A stretch of 36,951 bases of DNA from CAZWLD01 sp964634685 (lineage in GTDB: Bacteria > Bacillota_I > Bacilli_A > Acholeplasmatales > JAEDCM01): contig CAZWLD010000018.1 of NCBI GenBank assembly GCA_964634685.1, forward strand, positions 1 through 36,951, read 5' to 3'. The notes beneath the pieces are model-generated. The model worked only from the letters and a program-made list of their open reading frames with translations. It was not told the DNA's origin and searched no databases. Positions 7,085-14,737 of this stretch are shown in pieces. The position numbers and the translations under genes are program-made. Numbering within the stretch: the stretch's first letter is position 1; the number at the start of each line of letters is the position of its first letter.

Positions 7085-9202
7085 TTATGCCTCCTCCATG
7101 TTAATATAGCTATTTTCTAGCTTTTTATGAATATCTTTGATAATTTCTGGCTTTTCCACCTTCGGCGCACGAGGGTCCAATAACCATGTTTTTGCAAAAT
7201 GTGACTCGGAAATTTGGAAATATGGAGGTTCCTTAACTAAGTCAATTGCCATACAATAAGGATTACGTGGGGCAAAAGGATCACCAACAATTTTATTATA
7301 TAATGATGGCGGAGTTCCTGAAATAGAATATAGCTTTTCTCCCTTAACCGATAATTGAGGTAAAGAAGATAGTAACGCCCAGGTATATGGATGTCTTGGA
7401 TCATAGAAAATTTCTTCAACAGTACCATATTCTACTACTTGACCAGCATATAAAATTGCAACACGGTCAGATACAGATGCCACAACACCAAGGTCATGGG
7501 TGATATAAATAGTGGTAAAATGCAATTCCTTTTGCAAATTCTTAATCAAATCAATAATTTGGGCTTGAATAGTTACATCTAGTGCTGTTGTCGGTTCATC
7601 ACAAATTAATATTTTAGGCTGACAAGATAAAGCAATCGCAATAACAATACGTTGTCTCATACCACCAGAATATTGGAATGGATATTCATTAAAACGTTTT
7701 TCAGCGTTGGGAATACCAACCTTAGTCATTAAATCAATAGCTCTTTCTTTAGCTTCATTCTTTGAGCATTTTTGATGCTTAAGAATAATATTCATAATTT
7801 GTTGACCAATCGGTACAATTGGATTTAAAGAAGTCATTGGATCTTGGAAAACGGTCGCAATACGACATCCGCGAATCTGACCCCAGTCTTTAGAATACTT
7901 AATCTTCGCAAGATTGACAATTGCATATCCTTTAATAACATTATCCTCATCAGTTCCTAAATACTTAACACGGAAGGCAACCTTGTCGAAGACTTCATTT
8001 ACAACTTGTTCATCAAACAAATCAAGACCATTTATCATAGCATTTTTAAATGCAAAACATAACCTAATAGCAAATTTCAATCTATCAACTAAACCATATC
8101 TTCCGACAGAAACAAAAATTTCTTTGGCTAATTTTGCGTTTCGATCAAATTGTTCATCATTAAGTTTAAAATCCTTTAAGGTTTGTTTATATTTTGCTTT
8201 CAAATCAGCCAATTTTTCTTTATATGAATTCATATATTCTAAATCAGCACTAACAGCCTTCTTATGGTCCTTGATAAGATTTTTCTTATCCTTTTCTAAT
8301 TTCTTAATATCTAATTGATAAGCTTTCATTTTCAAACCGATTTCTTTGATTTGTTCTTTATCCTTTTTGAAATCAAGAGTTTGTTTCAAATTGAATAATT
8401 CAACATATTCATAATTCAAATCAGCTATTTTCTTATCAATTGCCTCAACCTCTTCTTCAGTAAGAGATTCTTTCTTTAGCTTTTCAAGCTTTAATTCTTG
8501 AATTTTCTTATATATATCCGAACCCGATTCATATTTTGTGAAGCGATTTAATTGGAAATTGATAAATCTAATCAAGGCACAAAGTTCATCAGTCATTTTA
8601 AATTCAAAATCTAAATATTCCTTTCCTAAAGGAAATTTTTCGCCATTTTGATAAGCTAAGGTAACCTTCTTAATTAAAGAATTACCCTTAATTATTTTGT
8701 TAAGATGAATATTTCCTGGAATCGAAAAATAAATTCGTTTAGCTAGATTCTTAGCAAATTTATCTTCCTCTTCACTAATTTTAACATCAATTGCCTTTTT
8801 ATATTCATCTTTAAGCTTTGCTAATTCTTCCTTATCTTCACAAGATGCCATTTTTTTGAAAATATTAGCACCATATTTAAGCTGAGTAGCTTTATATAGT
8901 TTCTTGTAAAAATGTCTAACGATTCGAACAGCCAAATTTTTTATTTTTACATCCGTTTTAGATAATTCATCATCTGATAAAATAATATCACCATTACTAA
9001 TAAAACCATTAGAATCAAGCATTCCCGAAAAGGTCTTTGTTAGAACAGATTTACCAGATCCTGATTCACCAACAATCGCAATTGATTCGTTTTCATAAAT
9101 ATCTAATGATACACCACGAATAGCTTGGAGGACACGACCTCGGACATTGAATTTTACTTCGACGTCCTTTAACGAAAGTAATACTTTTTTATCTTCACTC
9201 AT
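7085..9202 (-). CDS. oppD: OppD ATPase, cluster 1, with ~370-residue internal insertion
   Basis: Partner ATPase of OppF. Walker A GESGSGKS is at residues 45-52 but the Q-loop (ATVFQDPMTSLNP) is only at Q453, about 350 residues later than usual; signature YSGGMRQR is at 511-518 and Walker B ILICDEPT at 531-538. The inserted region (about 85-440) is strongly charged, helical and coiled-coil-like at 230-350, with no recognised domain. Total 705 residues against about 330-360 normally. Every catalytic motif is intact, so it is probably active. The C-terminal region reads GDPFAPRNPYCMAID where cysteine-bearing OppDs have GCPFAPRCPYAMDIC. GGAGGTG precedes the ATG. Mycoplasma Opp ATPases are also known to be enlarged by insertions. 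Confidence 0.92.
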   Translation of the reverse strand: MSEDKKVLLSLKDVEVKFNVRGRVLQAIRGVSLDIYENESIAIVGESGSGKSVLTKTFSGMLDSNGFISNGDIILSDDELSKTDVKIKNLAVRIVRHFYKKLYKATQLKYGANIFKKMASCEDKEELAKLKDEYKKAIDVKISEEEDKFAKNLAKRIYFSIPGNIHLNKIIKGNSLIKKVTLAYQNGEKFPLGKEYLDFEFKMTDELCALIRFINFQLNRFTKYESGSDIYKKIQELKLEKLKKESLTEEEVEAIDKKIADLNYEYVELFNLKQTLDFKKDKEQIKEIGLKMKAYQLDIKKLEKDKKNLIKDHKKAVSADLEYMNSYKEKLADLKAKYKQTLKDFKLNDEQFDRNAKLAKEIFVSVGRYGLVDRLKFAIRLCFAFKNAMINGLDLFDEQVVNEVFDKVAFRVKYLGTDEDNVIKGYAIVNLAKIKYSKDWGQIRGCRIATVFQDPMTSLNPIVPIGQQIMNIILKHQKCSKNEAKERAIDLMTKVGIPNAEKRFNEYPFQYSGGMRQRIVIAIALSCQPKILICDEPTTALDVTIQAQIIDLIKNLQKELHFTTIYITHDLGVVASVSDRVAILYAGQVVEYGTVEEIFYDPRHPYTWALLSSLPQLSVKGEKLYSISGTPPSLYNKIVGDPFAPRNPYCMAIDLVKEPPYFQISESHFAKTWLLDPRAPKVEKPEIIKDIHKKLENSYINMEEA

Positions 9203-9217
9203 AACTACACCTCCATG

Positions 9218-10207
9218 CTACATATGGGTACGAGGGTCAGAAGCATCCGCTAAATTTTGACCTACCACATATAAAATTACCGTAATAATCGATGCGATAC
9301 CAACTGGAGCCCAGAATTCCCAAGGATATACCTGATAGACTCCTTGTGCGGATTGAACCATCTGTCCAATTGATGGGGTATCAGCTGAAATACCAATTCC
9401 AATGTAAGACAAGAATACCTCATATGAAATATAGGAAGGAATTTCTGATGCTGTAATCGTAACAATTACCGAAGTGAGGAACGGTAAAATATTTTTAATA
9501 ACTAATCTCAATGTTGGTGTACCTAAACACTTTGAGGCAAGATTATATTCACGGTCACGAATAATTACAACCTGTGTACGAATAAAATAAGCAATACCTA
9601 GCCATCCTGTAACTGTCAATGCCGCAACAAAGCTCCAGAATCCTGAACCTACAACATAAACGAATACGGTCACGAATAATAAATATGGAACATTAGCGAC
9701 GATATTGTAAACCTCAGTCATTACAATATCAACCTTTTTAGAAAAACCCCATACGGCTCCAATTAAAATACCAACTGTAAGGTTGATAGCTGCGCATATA
9801 AATGATAGTGAAATTGAAGTTTTAGCGCTATGCCAAATACCATAGAATATAGAATCTCCTAATTCATCGGTACCAAAAATCCATTTAAAATCAAATCCAA
9901 ATTTTTTTATAGCTTGAAAAGGAGATAAATGATGTGTGTCTAATACAGTAAGATTTGGATTTAATTTATAATCGGTAGGGGCATATGTCGTAAATAAAGG
10001 AAAAATAAACGACATAACAATTATTAATGCTAAAAGTGCTAAAATCACAATATTAATTTTCTTCTTAAAAAAAACACGGAAGACAGAACGCCAATATGAA
10101 TATCTAGGGGCAGTTATTTTTTCAGATGTAACCGATTTATTATCAATAAGATAAAATAATTCATCTTCATTGACAACTGTTTCCTCTTTACTTAAGGTCT
10201 TATCCAT
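9218..10207 (-). CDS. oppC: oligopeptide ABC permease OppC, cluster 1
   Basis: Integral membrane subunit that forms the peptide channel with OppB. At 329 residues it has a cytoplasmic N-tail (1-50), a first membrane helix at about 52-74, an external segment ending in FGTDELGDSIFYGIWH, then five helices of the BPD transport domain with the EAA-type loop (YNLASKCLGTPTLRLVIKNILP). The sequence ends with the typical LADASDPRTHM. Its ATG shares one base with the oppB stop, and AGGAGGT lies 8 nt upstream. In contrast to the cluster-2 OppC it has no large external insertion. Confidence 0.94.
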   Translation of the reverse strand: MDKTLSKEETVVNEDELFYLIDNKSVTSEKITAPRYSYWRSVFRVFFKKKINIVILALLALIIVMSFIFPLFTTYAPTDYKLNPNLTVLDTHHLSPFQAIKKFGFDFKWIFGTDELGDSIFYGIWHSAKTSISLSFICAAINLTVGILIGAVWGFSKKVDIVMTEVYNIVANVPYLLFVTVFVYVVGSGFWSFVAALTVTGWLGIAYFIRTQVVIIRDREYNLASKCLGTPTLRLVIKNILPFLTSVIVTITASEIPSYISYEVFLSYIGIGISADTPSIGQMVQSAQGVYQVYPWEFWAPVGIASIITVILYVVGQNLADASDPRTHM

Positions 10208-11754
10208 TATTGTCTACCTCCTGTCTCTGAGAATGATATACGTGGATCAATTTTAGCTAATAAAACATCGCCCAAAATCAAAGCTGTTACTGATAAAACA
10301 GTGTAGAAGAATGTCAAAGCAACAATCATACCATTATCATTATTATTTAGTGCTGTTGTTAATAGCTTACCAGTACCTGGAACGGCATAAACCTTTTCAG
10401 TAATGATGGCACCTGTAAGACATCCTAAAACACTTCCTGGAATACCATGAACAATCGGAATGATGGCATTTCTTAAAATGTGTTTTCTAAAAATCTCGCC
10501 TTCGCTTAATCCACCAGAACGAGCAAATTTGACGTAATCACTATTCATTTGATCGATCATATATCTTCTAATCCATTTCATTAAGCTGGCAATACTAGGC
10601 AAAGCTAATGAAATAATTGGAAGGATGTAAACCAAGTAGTGCGGCGTTACTTCCGCCCCAAACTTTGTCGGCAATTTGAAGACACTCGATCCAATAGCCG
10701 CAAACATAAAGATATATGCAAGCGATGGTACAGCCATAATAAAGACCATATAAACCAACGCGATTTTATCCGAAAGTTTATCCTTGTGATTAGCAATGTA
10801 CATTCCAATTGGAACACCTAAAAGATAAACTAATATTGTCGAAATAATACCGATTAGGAATGAATATCCAATCATCGAATTTCCATCCTTAAACTTTCGA
10901 CAATTCACATACTGATTACCTTCTCCAAATAAAGCAATTTCTTCCTCAGTTAAATCCCTATCAACATAAGATGCAGTATGTAAATTATCTGACGAATTCT
11001 TTACAACACCCGTTGGATACTTGGTTTCAGAAACAACTAGCGAACCTTGTGATGATGCTATTACATCATATACTCCAGTATTAGCATAGGTCGAGAAGGA
11101 TTTTCCTAGATTAAATCTTAAGAAATTTTGATGAATAAAAGGAAATTTGTCATTAAAATAAATCTGATATTTATACTTGGTACCAGATCCAACCAGAGCT
11201 GGCATTCCTGAAATCCCGTCATTCCATACAATTTTATAGCCTCGACTAATCTCTCGTTCAGTTTTAACATTCCATGGATGGTCGAATTCAATAAGACCTG
11301 TAAAGAAATTCCAAAGACGAACAAAAACGTTTATATCTTTTGTTGCATATAAAGCTGGAAACTTTGAAGAAACGCCTTTTTTTCCTTCAAGACGAATAAT
11401 TTCATATCCTTTTGAGCTATATGTTTCAATAAATTTTTGAATATAAGGATTATTGGCATCATTTTCTGAACTATAATCTAATTTTTTAGCAGCTTTACAT
11501 TCACTAGAGGATGGGTCTTCAAATAAAGATTCAACATAGATTGGAAACTCAACGAAATCAATATAGCCATATGATTGGTATTTGCTTAATTCATATTTAA
11601 TCTTTTGATTATCCTTCAGTTTAGAATAATTAGAGTCTGTTTGAAAAATAGCTTTACGGTTCATCAAGGAGAAAATTAAAACCATTACAACTCCCATTAC
11701 TACAATAATTGAAAATATAGAGCGAATTATTCTAGACATTACATATTTGAACAT
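10207..11754 (-). CDS. oppB: oligopeptide ABC permease OppB/AmiC-like, cluster 1, with large external loop
   Basis: Channel-forming permease. The 515-residue length exceeds the usual ~310 because about 240 residues (35-285) are inserted between the first and second membrane helices, on the outer face by topology. Streptococcal AmiC (about 500 residues) is similarly long. The C-terminal half shows the normal BPD domain: GISYTILVYLLGVPIGMY-like helix, the EAA loop (DYVKFARSGGLSEGEIFRKHILRNA), and the C-terminal DPRISF. AAGGAG lies 8 nt upstream of the ATG. It follows oppA after a 79-bp gap containing a strong stem-loop. Confidence 0.92.
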   Translation of the reverse strand: MFKYVMSRIIRSIFSIIVVMGVVMVLIFSLMNRKAIFQTDSNYSKLKDNQKIKYELSKYQSYGYIDFVEFPIYVESLFEDPSSSECKAAKKLDYSSENDANNPYIQKFIETYSSKGYEIIRLEGKKGVSSKFPALYATKDINVFVRLWNFFTGLIEFDHPWNVKTEREISRGYKIVWNDGISGMPALVGSGTKYKYQIYFNDKFPFIHQNFLRFNLGKSFSTYANTGVYDVIASSQGSLVVSETKYPTGVVKNSSDNLHTASYVDRDLTEEEIALFGEGNQYVNCRKFKDGNSMIGYSFLIGIISTILVYLLGVPIGMYIANHKDKLSDKIALVYMVFIMAVPSLAYIFMFAAIGSSVFKLPTKFGAEVTPHYLVYILPIISLALPSIASLMKWIRRYMIDQMNSDYVKFARSGGLSEGEIFRKHILRNAIIPIVHGIPGSVLGCLTGAIITEKVYAVPGTGKLLTTALNNNDNGMIVALTFFYTVLSVTALILGDVLLAKIDPRISFSETGGRQ

Positions 11755-11780
11755 AAATTACACTCCTTTTTTTGCATTAA

Positions 11781-11807
11781 ATAGGAGAACAGAAGCTGTT
11801 CTCCTAT
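11781..11807 (-). terminator. intercistronic stem-loop between oppA and oppB, cluster 1
   Basis: A perfect 12-bp stem ATAGGAGAACAG / CTGTTCTCCTAT with a 3-nt loop. Without a good U-run it is more likely to protect the oppA message or cause partial termination, which would give more binding protein than permease. Confidence 0.6.
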
Positions 11808-11833
11808 CCATTCTATTAATAATATTGATTATT

Positions 11834-13906
11834 TTAGTATAATCCGCAAACGTGAATCATATAACCACCAGGTAAGAATGTATCAAGATATGAGATTGGA
11901 TCTCCGAAGTCTGGGCCCCATCCTGAACCATAGAATACGTCGTAGTTAGCATCTTCACCAACTTCTACATAGTAACCAGAATTGTAGTAATCATCAGTAG
12001 TAGAACAAGAAATCATATTAACAACAACATATTGTTTTCCATCAATAGTTAATGCTTCTTCAATTGATTTCTTAAATGCAGCAGCTTGAGCAGTTTGATT
12101 CTTAGAAACTCCATAGTAGAACATATCAATTTGGATTGCTTCCTTGAATGTATCTGGAGAAGCAGCAACGGCAGCTAATAATTTTTCTTGAGCCTTAGCA
12201 ACATTATACCAACCATCTTGACCATCAGCAACTTTGATATGAGATCCTAATTTAACTAATTCTGCTTGAACTAAATCACCATAAGTCTTTCCATCAGAAG
12301 TTGATAAGAATTCAGGAGCTGTATACATATTTCTTAAGTTATTTGTAGCTAAATCTTCACCACGAATTGCACCATTCCAGCTCTTTCTATCAAATGCGAA
12401 TAATAATGCTTGACGGAACTCCTTAATTTGCATTGCATCAAATGTAGCTTGTTTTTGAGCATCTGTTTGACTTGATGCAACAGCACCATTCTCTAATTTA
12501 TATGTACGACGGAATAAGTTTAATGCACCAAAGAATGTAGTTGCATCTGTATCAGATACATAAGAATATGTATTGAATACATTGTCAGTATCACCAGCTA
12601 ATGTTTTTTCCTTAGCTAAAGCGATTAAAGCAGTTGATAATCCACATGCAGTATATTTTCCATCAATTGTATCATTAAATGCTTGAGTTGGGTTTGATCC
12701 ATCATCATATAAGTAGTTAACCTTTTTACAAGTTACTTTATCAGCATTATAATATTTTGTATTTGCAACATACTTAATTACAGAACCATCAGTGATTTCA
12801 TCTAAGATGTAAGCACCACAATATAAGATACTAGAAGGATCGTTATTTAATCCATATGCATAAGCATCATCTGCTTTTGCTTGTGCGAATTCAACTTTAC
12901 CGAATGCTCCACCTTTTGCCTTAAAGAAATTTCCATTCATAGGATAGAAAATATTGTAAGTTAACATTGTTGGGAAATAAGATTTTGCTTCGCATAATTT
13001 AATTGTTAATGTTTGACCTTCTGCTTTGATACCAACTTCATCAATACCAACATCACCAGAAATATATTCAGCTGCACCTTCAACAACACCAGCAACTAAA
13101 TATTCAAGTCCAGCTTCAGCATCTAACATATGTTGGAAACCATCAACGAAATCTTGAGCAGTTACTTTTGCATAAACTTCACCTTCAGCAGTAACCCAAT
13201 TTGCGTCATCACGAATTGTAAATGTATACTCTAATCCATCTGCAGATACAGTGTATAATTTTCCATCAACTTCTTTTGCTAATGCAGATTGCATAACTCC
13301 TAAATTATCATATTGAACTAATCCATCAACAAAGTTACAAATATGCTCAGAGTCAGCAGATCTTGAAGTGTCAAGGCAATCTAAAGTTTGAGGAGTAGCA
13401 GTAAATGTTGAATTGTATGTATCAGCTAAAGTATAGCCTTTTCCAGTCAAATAAGCAGCTGGATCATAAGCAGCTCCACCTTCTCTTGCAGCTTGCCATA
13501 AAGCAGTCATTGCATCTCTATCAGCCTTTTTAATTAATTCATTAGTAATTACCATAGTACCTAGTTTATCACTATCAACGCCCCACATTACATAAGGAAC
13601 AGTTTTAGGTGCAATACGAGTGATTGCAAAAGACCCTCCATTAGTAGATGTAGGTACAAATAGTGCTTGGTCTAATAAATAAGCCTCAGCTTTAGCATAT
13701 AAAGCATATTTCTTATCTAGGTCAGTTTCAGCTTTTGCAGCTTCAATTAATGCTTCATAATCTTTTAATGCAGCATTATAAACACTTTCATCTGTTGGCG
13801 CTGGTTTATCAGTAGTTGTATTGCCTTCTGTAGTTTTCTTATCACCACAAGCAGTTAAACCGAAAACAGCAAGTACAGCCAACGCAAAACTTAATATTTT
13901 TTTCAT
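11834..13906 (-). CDS. oppA: oligopeptide-binding lipoprotein OppA, cluster 1, apparently circularly permuted
   Basis: Lipid-anchored extracytoplasmic peptide receptor. The signal peptide ends in a lipobox LTAC with lipid cysteine C20, followed by a T/P-rich linker. Residues about 43-140 (KKYALYAKAEAYLLDQALFV..., PYVMWG) resemble the part that normally ends SBP_bac_5 proteins. The usual N-terminal elements come afterwards: TPQTLDCLDTSRSADSEHICNF at 171-192, VDGLVQYDNLG, YTFTIRDDANW, VTAQDFVDGFQHML. The protein stops right after GWGPDFGDPISYLDTF, exactly where the missing tail would follow. The OppA2 paralogue has the normal order. AAAGGAG lies 11 nt before the ATG. Family certain; permutation is inferred from motif order. 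Confidence 0.92.
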   Translation of the reverse strand: MKKILSFALAVLAVFGLTACGDKKTTEGNTTTDKPAPTDESVYNAALKDYEALIEAAKAETDLDKKYALYAKAEAYLLDQALFVPTSTNGGSFAITRIAPKTVPYVMWGVDSDKLGTMVITNELIKKADRDAMTALWQAAREGGAAYDPAAYLTGKGYTLADTYNSTFTATPQTLDCLDTSRSADSEHICNFVDGLVQYDNLGVMQSALAKEVDGKLYTVSADGLEYTFTIRDDANWVTAEGEVYAKVTAQDFVDGFQHMLDAEAGLEYLVAGVVEGAAEYISGDVGIDEVGIKAEGQTLTIKLCEAKSYFPTMLTYNIFYPMNGNFFKAKGGAFGKVEFAQAKADDAYAYGLNNDPSSILYCGAYILDEITDGSVIKYVANTKYYNADKVTCKKVNYLYDDGSNPTQAFNDTIDGKYTACGLSTALIALAKEKTLAGDTDNVFNTYSYVSDTDATTFFGALNLFRRTYKLENGAVASSQTDAQKQATFDAMQIKEFRQALLFAFDRKSWNGAIRGEDLATNNLRNMYTAPEFLSTSDGKTYGDLVQAELVKLGSHIKVADGQDGWYNVAKAQEKLLAAVAASPDTFKEAIQIDMFYYGVSKNQTAQAAAFKKSIEEALTIDGKQYVVVNMISCSTTDDYYNSGYYVEVGEDANYDVFYGSGWGPDFGDPISYLDTFLPGGYMIHVCGLY

Positions 13907-13940
13907 TTTCGTTTTCTCTCCTTTATTTCAATTTTGCTTT

Positions 13941-13969
13941 ATTATATATCAATACCAAATCAATGTCAA
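13941..13969 (-). promoter_or_regulatory. consensus promoter of opp cluster 1
   Basis: Minus strand: -35 TTGACA (13964-13969), exactly 17-bp spacer, -10 TATAAT (13941-13946). Both hexamers are perfect sigma-A consensus. Confidence 0.88.
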
Positions 13970-14002
13970 CGCAATTTTTTAATAATAATCTAAAAATCTA
14001 AA

Positions 14003-14016
14003 TGAAAACGTATTCT
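14003..14016. promoter_or_regulatory. CRE-like operator upstream of oppA, cluster 1
   Basis: TGAAAACGTATTCT, a quasi-palindrome with central CG matching the cre consensus at 12 of 14 positions. It is identical to the box upstream of oppA2 and is centred 66 bp upstream of the -10 centre. Confidence 0.5.
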
Positions 14017-14018
14017 TT

Positions 14019-14263
14019 AATTTATTTTTTGTATTATTCATAAAATTATGCATTTATATCGTTGAAACCATTTCTTTATCGAATAAAATTTTTTATTATG
14101 TGAATATTCAAAATATAATTTTTATTGAACTTTCAACCTCATATTATATTGTGCGTTTATTATTACAGTATATACTAAATGTTTTAATGATTTAAAAAAA
14201 TCTACTTCTAATTTCTCAAACTATTGACTATAATATCAAATAATTAAAAAAGAAGTCAAAGTG
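14019..14263. other. AT-rich intergenic stretch upstream of opp cluster 1
   Basis: Together with the adjoining promoter and terminator this forms a 423-bp gap between oppA1 and the DUF3899 gene. No gene was seen. Short blocks such as AATATAATTT and AACCTCAT recur in the region upstream of oppA2, consistent with both upstream regions descending from one ancestor. Confidence 0.5.
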
Positions 14264-14297
14264 AAAAAAATGGAGATGATTTTCATCTACTCCATTT
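14264..14297 (-). terminator. terminator of opp cluster 2 operon
   Basis: Minus strand: AATGG and AGATGA pair with TCATCT and CCATT around an AAA loop (one 3-nt bulge), then a run of U. It lies downstream of the DUF3899 stop and ends the cluster-2 transcript. Confidence 0.7.
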
Positions 14298-14329
14298 TAT
14301 TATACATATCTATAAGGTGTACATCAAGA

Positions 14330-14722
14330 TTAACAATTATAGTAAATCATAAGAAATACAAATGAAATACCACAAAAAATTATTCCTACAAGTACCAAAT
14401 GCGAAAAAGATTTTTTTTCATCCTGTTTTGCTACTCGATAATCATAGAAGGTTTTATACTTTACTTTTGACATATCTTTTCGAAATACATCAAAAATTTT
14501 AGTTATGCCATATGCAAGCATATCAAATGTACCTTCATTTGAAGCCCAAATCAGCAACCCAATGCAAAGAATAATTACACCTGGGGCAAAAAAACCATCA
14601 CATAAAATTTGCATTATCTGTTTTATTGAGCTGACTCTAAAAATATTTTTTGATATTACTATTAACAATGAAAAACCCAAACAGATTAATGTAGGAATTA
14701 AATAGGATAAAATCTTTTTCAT
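14330..14722 (-). CDS. DUF3899-like small membrane protein
   Basis: A 130-residue protein with hydrophobic segments at about 7-25, 41-60 and 105-127 and a charged cytoplasmic-looking loop between. The middle (PGVIILCIGLLIWASNEGTFDMLAYGITKIFDVF) resembles DUF3899, a family of small Firmicute membrane proteins of unknown function. ATG 14722 is preferred to the adjacent ATG at 14725 because GGAG is then 6 nt upstream, not 3. It is the last gene of the cluster-2 string, 15 nt after oppF. Family assignment from memory of the pattern. Confidence 0.65.
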   Translation of the reverse strand: MKKILSYLIPTLICLGFSLLIVISKNIFRVSSIKQIMQILCDGFFAPGVIILCIGLLIWASNEGTFDMLAYGITKIFDVFRKDMSKVKYKTFYDYRVAKQDEKKSFSHLVLVGIIFCGISFVFLMIYYNC

Positions 14723-14737
14723 CATTTGCTCCTTAAA

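Noticed and set aside
7914..8318. Plus-strand open frame inside OppD1
   Set aside because: A shadow of the lysine-rich insertion on the other strand; no start signals.
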